A stretch of DNA of 64,000 nt from Bacteroidota bacterium. GTDB lineage: Bacteria > Bacteroidota > Bacteroidia > Palsa-965. Where the stretch lies: assembly GCA_016194975.1 (NCBI GenBank), contig JACQAM010000020.1, positions 1 through 64,000 of the forward strand, read 5' to 3'. The translations under genes were made by a program, and so were the position numbers. This document shows, in pieces, positions 35,185 through 43,838 of this stretch. The first letter of the stretch is position 1. Every line of letters begins with the position of its first letter. The notes under the pieces are model-generated. The model was not told the DNA's origin. It saw only the letters and a program-made list of their open reading frames with translations, and made no database searches.

Positions 35185-36648
35185 TTAATAACGGAATCCA
35201 ACGGTGAGCACAGCATCCAGCACATGCGATTTGTTATTTACCGGATTCACTAAACTCTGATCATAGAAATAATAATTGCTCTTCTCACGATTTGTGACGA
35301 AACCTATATCCGCGAAAAAATTATCATCCTTATCGCGATAACCGAATCCGAAACTGTAAGAAATTTTCGCCGCATTATTTTCTACAGTCGATTTGTAGGG
35401 GCTTCCGTAATAGGCGAATCCAGCGCGGAAGATCCATGGAAGCAAACGGAATTCGCCGCCAACGCGGAGATTTTCTGCCAATGTATATTTTGATTTGATA
35501 GCAGCATTCGCATCTCTGAATGCGAACGTCGGTGATTTCAACATCGCATCAGAATAATCAACGATCTCGTAATCTGCACCTATCATTCCCGCTTTACCGA
35601 TAATGAATGCAGCGCTCGCCGTGGTGCGCATGGGCGTGCGGATCGTGTAACTGAAACTTCCATCGGGCGATTGCCACGTCCATGTTTTTGTTCCCGGTGC
35701 GGTCTGATCGAATGCACTCGTCATGGTGTTGCTGTACTTATCATTCAGTTTTAAAGCGGTGGGAGAATTAAAAGCAAGGCCAATGCGGATGAAATCGAGC
35801 GGGCGGTAGATCATTCCACATTTGAAATTATAACCTCTTCCTGTTGTCGTCACCATTTCATCAAACGCAAATGAATTGAAATAAGAAACAGTATCGTATA
35901 ATTCCTGCTCACTGTATTCAGAAGTATATTCATAACGGACAGATGCTATTCCCACGCTTGCGCCTAAATAAATTTTATTGGAATAATTTCCTGCAACTGC
36001 AAAATTCCATTCACCCATTTTACCGCGTTCGGTTGTTGTTTTTATCTGGTGAAGCCAGTCGCCATCCGGAATGGTATCGGTGTACTGCGTAGTATCATTT
36101 GAATAATTATTCAGCAGATAAGTATTCCATGCTAATTGCTCGTAGAACGGATCAAGATTCGATGGGCCGGTGCCGCCTGCAGTTTTTTTCCAGCTGTCCA
36201 TCATCGAAGTTGTTGCATCTCCTTCCATAAGCATGTCGCGCTGAAAAGTATTGTAACAATTATAACCGATGCCCATGGAAACATGCTGCCATCCTTTCTC
36301 TTCTTTATTATCAGTTTTTCCGGTGAACACCATTCCGAAATTTTCGAATCGCATGTTGTAGCGCGATTGTTCCGAAGTGGTTCCGTTGTACAGCGATGTT
36401 ACATTCTGCGAATACAGTGATGGAGAAAAAACCATTTCATTTTTGTGATACATCCCGAGCCCGGCAGGATTTGTACTCAGCACAGAAACATCAGCACCTA
36501 TTGCACCGAAAGCTCCGCTCATTCCTATGTAACGCGCCGTTCCGCCAAATCCAATATTGGAATAACGCAAAGCATCCGTTTCATTCTGTGCAGAAAGAGA
36601 GGAAAGGAATACCGATCCGAAAAAAACGGAGAAGAGAATTCTGCCCAT
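35185..36648 (-). CDS. OmpP1/FadL-like outer-membrane transporter
   Basis: A 487-aa protein, start at 36648 giving signal peptide MGRILFSVFFGSVFLSSLSAQ. The mature N-terminus has the FadL-family feature ALRYSNIGFGGTARYIGMSG and the conserved NPAGLGMY. About 14 beta strands alternate through the rest, ending in an aromatic C-terminal residue (VGFRY), typical of outer-membrane barrels. FadL-family channels carry hydrophobic compounds such as long-chain fatty acids or aromatics. The phenylacetate operon is 4 kb away, which is suggestive but no proof of a link. It is 13 bp downstream of the lipoprotein gene, probably co-transcribed. Confidence 0.85.
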   Translation of the reverse strand: MGRILFSVFFGSVFLSSLSAQNETDALRYSNIGFGGTARYIGMSGAFGAIGADVSVLSTNPAGLGMYHKNEMVFSPSLYSQNVTSLYNGTTSEQSRYNMRFENFGMVFTGKTDNKEEKGWQHVSMGIGYNCYNTFQRDMLMEGDATTSMMDSWKKTAGGTGPSNLDPFYEQLAWNTYLLNNYSNDTTQYTDTIPDGDWLHQIKTTTERGKMGEWNFAVAGNYSNKIYLGASVGIASVRYEYTSEYSEQELYDTVSYFNSFAFDEMVTTTGRGYNFKCGMIYRPLDFIRIGLAFNSPTALKLNDKYSNTMTSAFDQTAPGTKTWTWQSPDGSFSYTIRTPMRTTASAAFIIGKAGMIGADYEIVDYSDAMLKSPTFAFRDANAAIKSKYTLAENLRVGGEFRLLPWIFRAGFAYYGSPYKSTVENNAAKISYSFGFGYRDKDDNFFADIGFVTNREKSNYYFYDQSLVNPVNNKSHVLDAVLTVGFRY

Positions 36649-36661
36649 AAGAAAATTTAAT

Positions 36662-37969
36662 TTACCTCGGGCGACCTGAACCTCCGCCGGAAGACGCTCT
36701 TCCGCCACCACCGCCACCACTGCTCATTCCTCCACCGGATGAAGAATGTGAATATCCGCCGCCACCCGAAGAAGAACGATCGGTGTAAGTAGGTCGGCTT
36801 GATCCGGATGTAGAAGATGAATTGGAATACGTGTTGTGAGAAGTGGAAGTGCCACTATCGTAGTGCGTAGAAGTTGAAGACGGATTATAATAATTGGTTT
36901 GTGTATGTGTGCCTGAACTGTAATTTGTATTCGGCACAGAAGCATTGTTCGGATTTGCAGGAACATCGTTCGACCTATTCGTTGCAGTGGATCCGGAAGT
37001 TGAAGTTGAACTGGATCCGCCACCGATCATATTGATCGGAACATTTGTTCGGGTAGAGGTAGTAGAAGTAGATTCTGCAGGAACGCCAACAACTTTATTG
37101 ATATTCTCATTCGTTGCATTCGCACGATCGATATTATTTTCTGAAGCAACGGTCTGAACAAATCTTTCTCCGAATGTTGGGCCGCCCGATCCAACTACAC
37201 GTCCATCAGTTGAAGAAGGAGGTGTGCGCGGGCCATTGTATGAATTGGAATTTCCGTCGAAGCTGTTGTAATAATAATTGTTGTAATTATTTCCATAGCC
37301 AAAACCATTTCCATAACCGTATCCCATTCCGTAACCCATACCATATCCCATTCCATAATTCATGTAAGGATTATACATTCCATAACCTGAATACGGATTG
37401 TAACCATACATGGACCATGGATCATTCCACATTCCCCAGGGTTGTCCCCATCCGCATCCGATTCCTGTTCCCCAACCCCAACCGCTGTTGTACATCCAGT
37501 AAGAAGACGGGCAATAATTGAAAGCGTAGTAGGAAGGCCCCCAGAAATTATATCCATTGTAAATGCTGCTTCCGTACAAATAAGGATTCTGGTTGTAGAA
37601 ATAAGAATTGGTATAATAATTATCATAATAACCTGCACCGTTCATCGGGTGATCGAAACGGCGAAGTCGTGCTGCATATTCATCATCATAATAATCATCG
37701 TAATTGAAAGACTTGTTGTAATAATCGGAACCGGGTTTTGATCTGGCATCTGCAGTACGCTGATCCAACTCACGCTGCTTCTCTGCTACTTCGCGTTGTT
37801 TTACATCATCCTCTTCTTTTTTCTTCGCGTCGGCGCGCGCGCGTCTTGCATCCTTCATCGAATAGTAAGCATCATCGCCGTCGCTGCGGGAATTCATTTT
37901 GCTCAATGTGCTGCAGGAACTAAATCCCAATGTTGCCAGAACAAGACCTGTGATTGCGAAACCTTTCAT
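36662..37969 (-). CDS. Gly/Tyr/Asn/Ser-rich repeat lipoprotein
   Basis: A 435-aa protein; start at 37969 gives a lipoprotein signal with lipobox FSSCST. After a charged helix (~30-75, DARRARADAKKKEEDDVKQR) come a Tyr/Asn-rich domain (~85-200) and tandem YGMGYGMGYG motifs (~195-215). Ser/Thr-rich linkers and a Ser/Gly tail (SSSGGGGYSHSSSGGG) complete it. The low-complexity, Tyr-rich sequence resembles structural or adhesive surface proteins; no enzymatic motif is seen. It is likely the first gene of a unit with the FadL-like channel. Whether it coats the outer surface or stays periplasmic is unknown. Confidence 0.75.
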   Translation of the reverse strand: MKGFAITGLVLATLGFSSCSTLSKMNSRSDGDDAYYSMKDARRARADAKKKEEDDVKQREVAEKQRELDQRTADARSKPGSDYYNKSFNYDDYYDDEYAARLRRFDHPMNGAGYYDNYYTNSYFYNQNPYLYGSSIYNGYNFWGPSYYAFNYCPSSYWMYNSGWGWGTGIGCGWGQPWGMWNDPWSMYGYNPYSGYGMYNPYMNYGMGYGMGYGMGYGYGNGFGYGNNYNNYYYNSFDGNSNSYNGPRTPPSSTDGRVVGSGGPTFGERFVQTVASENNIDRANATNENINKVVGVPAESTSTTSTRTNVPINMIGGGSSSTSTSGSTATNRSNDVPANPNNASVPNTNYSSGTHTQTNYYNPSSTSTHYDSGTSTSHNTYSNSSSTSGSSRPTYTDRSSSGGGGYSHSSSGGGMSSGGGGGGRASSGGGSGRPR

Positions 37970-38029
37970 TTTTTTAGGTTTTAATAAGCGTTTACTTTCG
38001 CTATTTCGCACCGGGCAATTTTAGACGTA

Positions 38030-38037
38030 TTTTTGCG
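38030..38037 (+). promoter_or_regulatory. -7 element TATTTTTG upstream of proS
   Basis: Fits TAnnTTTG, 63 bp before the proS ATG, predicting a leader of ~55-60 nt with no recognised regulatory RNA. Confidence 0.45.
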
Positions 38038-38099
38038 AAATACTCAATAGTAAAAATACAAAAATCGCACCAACTTTCATTACCACTTATCAGAAATTT

Positions 38100-39575
38100 A
38101 TGGCCAAAGAATTAACGAATCGCGCCACCGACTATTCCCAATGGTATAATGACCTTGTTACGAAGGCAGATCTCGCCGAACATTCAGCAGTGCGGGGTTG
38201 CATGGTGATCAAACCTTATGGTTATGCCATCTGGGAAAAAATGCAGCAGGTACTTGATAAAATGTTCAAGGATACGGGTCATTCGAATGCCTATTTTCCA
38301 TTGTTCGTTCCGAAAAGTTTATTTGAAGCGGAAGAAAAAAATGCAGAAGGTTTTGCAAAAGAATGTGCAGTAGTAACACATTATCGCCTGAAAGCTGATC
38401 CAGCAAAAAAAGGTTCACTCATTGTTGATCCGGATTCTAAACTCGAAGAGGAACTTATTGTTCGCCCTACGAGTGAAGCCATTATCTGGAAAACTTATAA
38501 AGGATGGATACAATCTTATCGGGATCTTCCATTGCTCATCAATCAATGGGCGAATGTGGTGAGATGGGAAATGAGAACAAGATTATTTTTGCGTACTGCA
38601 GAATTTTTGTGGCAGGAAGGACATACGGCACATGCAACGCGGGAAGAAGCAATTGAAGAAGCGGAGAAAATGCTTGGAGTATATGCCGATTTTGCGGAGA
38701 ACTGGCTGGCGATCCCCGTACTGCGCGGAGTAAAAACTCCGAATGAAAGATTTGCCGGCGCTGAAGAAACGTATTGCATAGAAGCGTTAATGCAGGATGG
38801 AAAAGCACTTCAGGCCGGAACTTCTCATTTCCTCGGACAGAATTTTGCGAAAGCGTTCGATGTGAAATTTTCAAATAAAGAAGGAAAACTTGAACACGTA
38901 TGGGCGAGCTCGTGGGGCGTGAGTACGCGCCTGATGGGTGCGCTGGTCATGGCGCACAGTGATGATAACGGACTTGTACTCCCTCCGAAAATGGCTCCTG
39001 TTCAGGTGGTGATCGTTCCCATTTATAAATCGGAAGAAGAATATTTGAAAATTTCTGACGCAGCTAATGCACTGAAAAAAGAACTGGAAGAAAAAAATAT
39101 CCGCGTGCGTTATGATGACCGCGATACGTATCGCCCCGGTTGGAAATTCGCAGAACATGAATTGCGCGGAGTTCCGTTGAGAATTGGTATAGGGCCGAAG
39201 GATCTTGAAAACGGCGCAGTGGAATTGGCGCGCCGCGATACACTGACAAAAGAAAGTGTGAATAAGAATGAAGTTGTTTCTAAGATCGGAAAACTTCTTG
39301 TTGAGATACAGGATTCGCTTTTTCAAAAAGCATTGCAGCGAAGAAAGGATACGATGCATGTGGTGAATACGTGGGATGAATTTGAAAATGCACTGGAGAA
39401 AGGCGGATTTATTTACGCGCACTGGGATGGAACGCCGCAAACCGAACAAACCATCAAGGAAAAAACAAAAGCTACTATCCGTTGCATACCTTTGGATGGC
39501 AACACAGAGAACGGAAAATGTGTGCTCACCGGAAATCCTTCTTTAAGAAGAGTGGTATTCGCAAGAGCATACTGA
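38100..39575 (+). CDS. proS: Proline--tRNA ligase (archaeal/eukaryote-like form)
   Basis: A 491-aa class II aminoacyl-tRNA synthetase without the ~180-residue editing insert of the long bacterial form. Class II motif 2 sits at [30 protein letters not shown] and motif 3 near [19 protein letters not shown]. The C-terminal anticodon-binding domain ([14 protein letters not shown]... [20 protein letters not shown]) is followed by the extra zinc-binding-like domain of the short type. It charges tRNA-Pro with proline in the cytoplasm. Single gene; short-form ProS is the usual type in Bacteroidota. Confidence 0.96.
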   Translation: MAKELTNRATDYSQWYNDLVTKADLAEHSAVRGCMVIKPYGYAIWEKMQQVLDKMFKDTGHSNAYFPLFVPKSLFEAEEKNAEGFAKECAVVTHYRLKADPAKKGSLIVDPDSKLEEELIVRPTSEAIIWKTYKGWIQSYRDLPLLINQWANVVRWEMRTRLFLRTAEFLWQEGHTAHATREEAIEEAEKMLGVYADFAENWLAIPVLRGVKTPNERFAGAEETYCIEALMQDGKALQAGTSHFLGQNFAKAFDVKFSNKEGKLEHVWASSWGVSTRLMGALVMAHSDDNGLVLPPKMAPVQVVIVPIYKSEEEYLKISDAANALKKELEEKNIRVRYDDRDTYRPGWKFAEHELRGVPLRIGIGPKDLENGAVELARRDTLTKESVNKNEVVSKIGKLLVEIQDSLFQKALQRRKDTMHVVNTWDEFENALEKGGFIYAHWDGTPQTEQTIKEKTKATIRCIPLDGNTENGKCVLTGNPSLRRVVFARAY

Positions 39576-39636
39576 CCAAATAATTTCTGTAAAAAGAAAA
39601 ACGCTGTTCTGAAACTGAAATTTATTTTTCAATACC

Positions 39637-40326
39637 ATGGCGAAATCATCACGCGACCTGATCCTCGATCTGCTGAAAGAAAAAGCTTCTCTCAAGCAGG
39701 ATGTGCATACGCGCACGATCGATGCGTTCGCATCGCTGAAAAATGTGATCCGCCGGATCTCGGAAAAATACGGCCCTCTTGCGGCAGAAATTGACAAACG
39801 ACTGCTCATCGAATACAAGGATAAAAGTGAATTTGAAGCTGAGCTTCGCGTAGCCGGCGACCTGCTTATTTTCCAGATGCACACCAATGTTTTCGAATTC
39901 GACACAAGTCACCATATCTGGAAAACTTCTTACGTGAAAGAGAAAACAAATCGTTCTTTCTGCGGAATGATCAACGTGTATAATTTTCTTTCCGATTCAT
40001 TCAAATACAATCGTTCGAATGATCTTGGTTATCTCGTTGCAAGAATATTCCTCAATTCCGAAGGACATTATTTTGTGGAGGGAAAACGCCAGCTTGGATT
40101 TCTTTACAATGATTTTGCAAATGCAATACTGAATGAAGATGAACTCCGGAAGATCGTAGAATCGTCGGTTGTGTATTGTCTCACTTTCGATCTGTTCACT
40201 CCGCCGTTCGATGAAATGAAAGTGCTTACCCTCGCGCAGGTGATGGAGGAAAGTTCCATGATGCAGATCAAAACAGGAAAGCGATTGGGATTCCGTTTCC
40301 AGGCCGATACCGACGCTACCGATTAG
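39637..40326 (+). CDS. Conserved protein of unknown function, 229 aa
   Basis: Not a family I can name. No signal peptide or membrane helix, so cytoplasmic. The first ~75 residues are helical (LKNVIRRISEKYGPLAAEIDKR). The middle is a beta-rich block with conserved-looking text (DLLIFQMHTNVFEFDTSHHIWKTSYV, shortened here as FQMHTNVFEFD). The C-terminal helices include ALTLAQVMEE-like sequence. It sits between proS and tRNA-Glu on the same strand, 61 bp after proS. Codon use matches its neighbours. The regular codon pattern and good ATG support it as a real gene. Confidence 0.7.
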   Translation: MAKSSRDLILDLLKEKASLKQDVHTRTIDAFASLKNVIRRISEKYGPLAAEIDKRLLIEYKDKSEFEAELRVAGDLLIFQMHTNVFEFDTSHHIWKTSYVKEKTNRSFCGMINVYNFLSDSFKYNRSNDLGYLVARIFLNSEGHYFVEGKRQLGFLYNDFANAILNEDELRKIVESSVVYCLTFDLFTPPFDEMKVLTLAQVMEESSMMQIKTGKRLGFRFQADTDATD

Positions 40327-40347
40327 TATTTGCTTTCCATTTTTTTG

Positions 40348-40377
40348 TTGCAGATTTCGATTTTCAGGTTAAATTTG
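40348..40377 (+). promoter_or_regulatory. tRNA-Glu promoter, full Bacteroidota consensus
   Basis: TTG at 40348-40350, 19-bp spacer, TAAATTTG at 40370-40377: an exact fit to the -33/-7 pair. It places the start about 10-13 bp before the mature tRNA. Confidence 0.8.
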
Positions 40378-40393
40378 CACCTCGAAAAATCAT

Positions 40394-40468
40394 GGCCCGT
40401 TCGTCTAGGGGTTAGGACGCAAGATTTTCATTCTTGAAACAGGGGTTCGATTCCCCTACGGGCTACCA
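40394..40468 (+). tRNA. tRNA-Glu (anticodon UUC)
   Basis: 75 nt with all four arms. Acceptor GGCCCGT pairs with ACGGGCT (one G-U); D arm around TCTAGGGGTTAGGA; anticodon stem CAAGA/TCTTG with loop TTTTCAT, anticodon TTC; T arm GGGGTTCGATTCCCC; discriminator A and an encoded CCA end. Own promoter upstream and terminator downstream. Confidence 0.97.
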
Positions 40469-40469
40469 A

Positions 40470-40509
40470 AGCGGATTGGTTTTCAAAATTGAGAGCCAAT
40501 CCGTTTTTA
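40470..40509 (+). terminator. Terminator after tRNA-Glu
   Basis: CGGATTGG (40472-40479) pairs with CCAATCCG (40496-40503), followed by TTTTTATTTT. It begins 2 bp after the CCA end. Confidence 0.85.
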
Positions 40510-40618
40510 TTTTCAGGTACCTCCTTGGCTTTACGGCAAATTAGCTCCACCGCTTTATTGACTCTTTTGTTTCGAAACTTGGTTGTGTTCCAGTACAACT
40601 CATTCAATCCTGGAGACT

Positions 40619-41782
40619 TCAGTAGAATTTCTTCTCTTCTTTCGCCATTCGTTTCAACAATACACAGGGGCGATAACGGTCTTCTCCGTATTCTTCGAAA
40701 AGTGACTGAAGTTTTTCTGTAATTTTTTTTATACCGGACTCATCAGCCCACTTCAGTAATCCCTTCGGGTAATTAACCCCCTTTGTCATTGCTGTGTCAA
40801 TGTCTTCGCGTGATGCAACGCCAAGGTAAAGCGCATCGGCGGCTTCATTGATGAGCATGGAGAGCACGCGGAAGAAAATTTCCCTGCCGATTGCTTCATT
40901 TTTATCCGGTTCCGGTTTTATTGCGCCGGCGCTGTAATCATAATATCCTTTGCCCGATTTTCTGCCGAACATCTTAGCTTCGAATAATCTTTTTTGAGTA
41001 AGCGATGGTTTGAATCGCGGCTCGAAGAAAAATTGTTGCCAAACCGTTTCCGTAACTTTATAATTCACATCGTTGCCAATGAAATCCATCAGTTCGAAAG
41101 GCCCCATTTTAAATCCGCCGAATTCTTTCATCGCCCAGTCAATGGTAGCGTAATCTGCTATTCCTTCTTCTGCCATGCGAATCGATTCACCGTAAAAACT
41201 TCTCGCCACACGATTCACAATGAAACCGGGAGTGTCTTTTGCAACCACAGTCGTTTTCCCCCAGGAATTGATCATTGATTTTGAGGAAGAAATAATTTTC
41301 TCATCAGTTGATATTCCAGGAATTATTTCAACAAGCGGCATCAGCGGAGCCGGATTGAAAAAATGAATTCCGATCACGCGCGCCGGAACCGCGCATGCAC
41401 AGGCGATGGAGGTGATGGAAAGAGAAGAAGTGTTGGAAGCGAGGATACAATCGCTGCCGACAATTTTTTCCAGCTCAGAAAAAACTTTTTGTTTCACGGA
41501 AAGATCTTCAACGATCGCTTCGATCACGAGTCCGCATTTTGCGAATGAACTGAGTGAGGCAGAAAATTCTATCCGCGAAAAAATACCACTTGCAGTTTCA
41601 TTTGTGATTTTTCCTTTCTCCACTATTTTATCAAGTAAAGCACGGAGCGCCGATCTTGCTTCATCAAGTTTTGCAGGATCATTATCGGACAATACAACGG
41701 TATGCCCTGCGCTCGCTGCCACGAATGCGATCCCTGTGCCCATTGCGCCGCTGCCGATAACTCCGATCTTTTTTGTCTCCAT
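40619..41782 (-). CDS. paaH: 3-hydroxyacyl-CoA dehydrogenase of phenylacetate pathway
   Basis: A 387-aa protein. N-terminal Rossmann fold with IGVIGSGAMGTGIA (NAD binding), then ASNTSSLSIT and GIHFFNPAPLMPLVEIIPG (catalytic His), and PGFIVNRVARSFYGES leading into the C-terminal domain (residues ~190-385). It oxidises 3-hydroxyadipyl-CoA to 3-oxoadipyl-CoA with NAD+. Length is between the short fatty-acid enzymes (~285 aa) and the ~475-aa PaaH of E. coli, which has a second C-terminal repeat. Its placement at the end of the paa unit supports the name. The gene starts 6 bp after the unknown secreted protein. Confidence 0.88.
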   Translation of the reverse strand: METKKIGVIGSGAMGTGIAFVAASAGHTVVLSDNDPAKLDEARSALRALLDKIVEKGKITNETASGIFSRIEFSASLSSFAKCGLVIEAIVEDLSVKQKVFSELEKIVGSDCILASNTSSLSITSIACACAVPARVIGIHFFNPAPLMPLVEIIPGISTDEKIISSSKSMINSWGKTTVVAKDTPGFIVNRVARSFYGESIRMAEEGIADYATIDWAMKEFGGFKMGPFELMDFIGNDVNYKVTETVWQQFFFEPRFKPSLTQKRLFEAKMFGRKSGKGYYDYSAGAIKPEPDKNEAIGREIFFRVLSMLINEAADALYLGVASREDIDTAMTKGVNYPKGLLKWADESGIKKITEKLQSLFEEYGEDRYRPCVLLKRMAKEEKKFY

Positions 41783-41788
41783 AAAATT

Positions 41789-42337
41789 TTACTGAACCGT
41801 GTTAAGCCCGAATGAAACTTTCGTGAGTGTTTGCTCATCATCCGTGTACATGAAATACAGGTAGATCCCGTTTTTTGCGTAACGATAACTGTGTGCAATG
41901 TTGGAAGTTGAAAAAGTCCAGTCCTTCATTTTCGTTTTGAGATATTCCGCTTTCAAAAAAGGAGTGACTTCCAGCTTTTCAATGAAAAATTGTCCTTTGA
42001 AAATATTTTTCGGCGTTACGTCATTGGAATCGACGGGTGTGAAATAAACCTGGATCTCTTTTATTTTTCCCGATGGTGTGCCGCCGAAATTCCTTTCGAA
42101 AACAACAACACCGAGGTCATCATACGTATAGGAATTATTAAAAGCGTTCACCGTGCGATCGGGAGTGCCGAGTTCTTTCTGTGCATCGCTCAGCATCCAC
42201 ACCGGGGAAAGTTTAGCATCGTTGAGGTACATCTGTGATTTTTTCACAGCGATCATGAGCGATGCCGGATCAATGATGTTGAACGATGTGAAAAGAAAGA
42301 AAAGCGGAATAGAAAAAAGAATGAATTTCTTTTTCAT
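41789..42337 (-). CDS. Secreted protein of unknown function inside paa operon
   Basis: A 182-aa protein. Start at 42337 gives a signal peptide (MKKKFILFSIPLFFLFTSF). The mature part is beta-rich (YDDLGVVVFERNFGGTPSG, KEIQVYFTPVDSND, AHSYRYAKNGIYLYFMYTDD) and resembles small extracytoplasmic domains that read 'sequence-of-events' style beta strands. No enzyme motif is seen. It starts one base past the paaG stop and ends 6 bp before paaH, so it is co-transcribed with phenylacetate genes. It may merely ride in the operon. Function unknown. Confidence 0.72.
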   Translation of the reverse strand: MKKKFILFSIPLFFLFTSFNIIDPASLMIAVKKSQMYLNDAKLSPVWMLSDAQKELGTPDRTVNAFNNSYTYDDLGVVVFERNFGGTPSGKIKEIQVYFTPVDSNDVTPKNIFKGQFFIEKLEVTPFLKAEYLKTKMKDWTFSTSNIAHSYRYAKNGIYLYFMYTDDEQTLTKVSFGLNTVQ

Positions 42338-42338
42338 G

Positions 42339-43115
42339 TTATTCTCCTTTGAAAACGGGTTTTCTTTTTTCGAGGAAGGCCATGACTCCTTCTTTGAAGT
42401 CATGTGTTTTTGTGGCAGCCACCTGTTCTTCCAGTTCGCGCTGCAATTGTTGTTCGAGAGAATTGTGTGCGGAATCGTTGAGCAGTTTTTTGGTGAGCCA
42501 CAATCCGCGTGTGGGCATGGACGCGAGCGTCATCGCAATTTTCATTCCTTCTTCATGCAACACGGCATCATCAAAAACTTTATACAACATTCCCATTTGC
42601 AAAGCTTCATCGGCAGAAACTTTATCACCCAGCATCATGAGTGCCGATGCGCGCTGAAACCCGATGAGACGCGGTAAAATAAAAGTTCCGCCGCTATCGG
42701 GGATCAATCCTATTTTCGAAAATGCCTGGATGAATGCGGCCGACCTTGCAGCAACGATCACATCGCACGCGAGCACAATGTTTGCGCCTGCGCCTGCAGC
42801 CACGCCGTTCATTGCACACACAACAGGCTTTTCAATTCTGCGCAAACGCGTGATGATTGGATTATAATGTTCGCGCACAATTTTTTCTATTCCCGGCCCG
42901 CTCGCATCGATCGCTTCACCGAGATCCTGCCCGGCGCAAAATGCTTTTCCTTCACCGGTAAAATAAATGGCACGGATATTTTTATCATTTGCAGCATCGT
43001 CGAGCGCTTCTTGTAATTCAAGCGCCATCCCGCGATTGATGCTGTTGAATTTGTCGGTGCGGTTCAGTTTGATGACGGCGACGGAATCTTTGTTTTCGGA
43101 AGAAATGAATTTCAT
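42339..43115 (-). CDS. paaG: 1,2-epoxyphenylacetyl-CoA isomerase
   Basis: A 258-aa crotonase-fold protein. Oxyanion-hole segments are GKAFCAGQDLGEAI and CAMNGVAAGAGANIVLACD. IPDSGGTFILPRLIG carries the Asp typical of PaaG rather than the Glu pair of hydratase PaaF. The enzyme isomerises ring-1,2-epoxyphenylacetyl-CoA to the oxepin form before ring opening. It is encoded 114 bp downstream of paaD, across a micro-repeat patch. A PaaF-type hydratase function is less likely but not excluded. Confidence 0.85.
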   Translation of the reverse strand: MKFISSENKDSVAVIKLNRTDKFNSINRGMALELQEALDDAANDKNIRAIYFTGEGKAFCAGQDLGEAIDASGPGIEKIVREHYNPIITRLRRIEKPVVCAMNGVAAGAGANIVLACDVIVAARSAAFIQAFSKIGLIPDSGGTFILPRLIGFQRASALMMLGDKVSADEALQMGMLYKVFDDAVLHEEGMKIAMTLASMPTRGLWLTKKLLNDSAHNSLEQQLQRELEEQVAATKTHDFKEGVMAFLEKRKPVFKGE

Positions 43116-43229
43116 AACTGTACGAACTACGAAATGGACGAATTACGAACTACGAATTGACGAAGTTTATGAATACGAATATACGAATCTATGGGTGGTG
43201 TTTGAAACCGGATTTATTGTGATGAATTT
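43116..43229. repeat. tacgaa micro-repeats between paaD and paaG
   Basis: At 43126-43190 the words TACGAAC, ACGAATT, TACGAAT recur at short irregular intervals (eight or more ACGAA). No gene. This is the same type of intergenic word repeat as at 27113 and 43741 but with a different vocabulary. Confidence 0.5.
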
Positions 43230-43736
43230 CTAAATACATTTAAAATAATCGAACGGCTCTTTGCAGTCGAGACATTTCCATAGTGACTTGCAAGCCGTAG
43301 ATCCGAATTGCGAGATCATTTCGGTATGATAAGATCCGCACCGCGGACATTTAATTGTTTTTGTTTTTCCGAGCAGTGAATTTTTATCTGCGCTGGAATT
43401 TTCGGGCGGGGCAATTCCTGATTTCCGCAAACGTTCTTTTGCTTCATCGGAAATCCAGTCGGTGGTCCACGCCGGGGAAAGAACAGTTTTTATTTTCACC
43501 TCAAATCCTTTCTGCTCAAAAATATTTTTCAGATCGGTAGCGATCGTATCCATTGCCGGGCAACCGGAATAAGTGGGAGTGATAGAAAGTTCAATTTCAT
43601 TTTCATTCCGCTCCACATTGCGGAGAATTCCAAGATCGACAATACTCAACACCGGAATTTCAGGATCCATCACTTCATCAGCGATCGCCCACAAATCGGG
43701 AAATTTTCCATTGTATACGAGAGGATTCAACGACAT
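43230..43736 (-). CDS. paaD: Phenylacetyl-CoA epoxidase assembly protein PaaD
   Basis: A 168-aa protein of the MIP18/SufT-like family. N-terminal helix and the block VMDPEIPVLSIVDLGILRNV, then SITPTYSGCPAMDTIATDL (conserved Cys) and a C-terminal zinc ribbon (CPRCGSYHTEMIS, KCLDCKEPF). PaaD (also called PaaJ) helps to assemble or mature the iron centres of the PaaABCE epoxidase. The order paaA-B-C-D is kept. A 102-bp gap with a perfect 26-bp inverted repeat separates it from paaC. Confidence 0.93.
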   Translation of the reverse strand: MSLNPLVYNGKFPDLWAIADEVMDPEIPVLSIVDLGILRNVERNENEIELSITPTYSGCPAMDTIATDLKNIFEQKGFEVKIKTVLSPAWTTDWISDEAKERLRKSGIAPPENSSADKNSLLGKTKTIKCPRCGSYHTEMISQFGSTACKSLWKCLDCKEPFDYFKCI

Positions 43737-43750
43737 AAAAATTCAAAGAT

Positions 43751-43831
43751 TCAAGATTCAAAATTCAAGGATTCAAAGATTTTAAAGGAGTGAGTCTTCT
43801 GTTCATTGAATCCTTGAATTTTGAATCTTGA
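43751..43831. repeat. 26-bp perfect inverted repeat between paaC and paaD
   Basis: Arms at 43751-43776 and 43806-43831 are exact reverse complements (26 bp), loop 29 nt. The arms are made of attcaa-type words. In the mRNA it would form a long stable hairpin inside the operon. Confidence 0.85.
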
Positions 43832-43838
43832 AAAAGTA

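Noticed and set aside
40440-40618. Minus-strand frame downstream of paaH reading LNELYWNTTKFRNKRVNK into tRNA-Glu, resembling an integrase remnant
   Set aside because: Only about 50 codons, partly over the tRNA and its terminator, with no recombinase catalytic residues and no att-like repeat of the tRNA 3' end seen.
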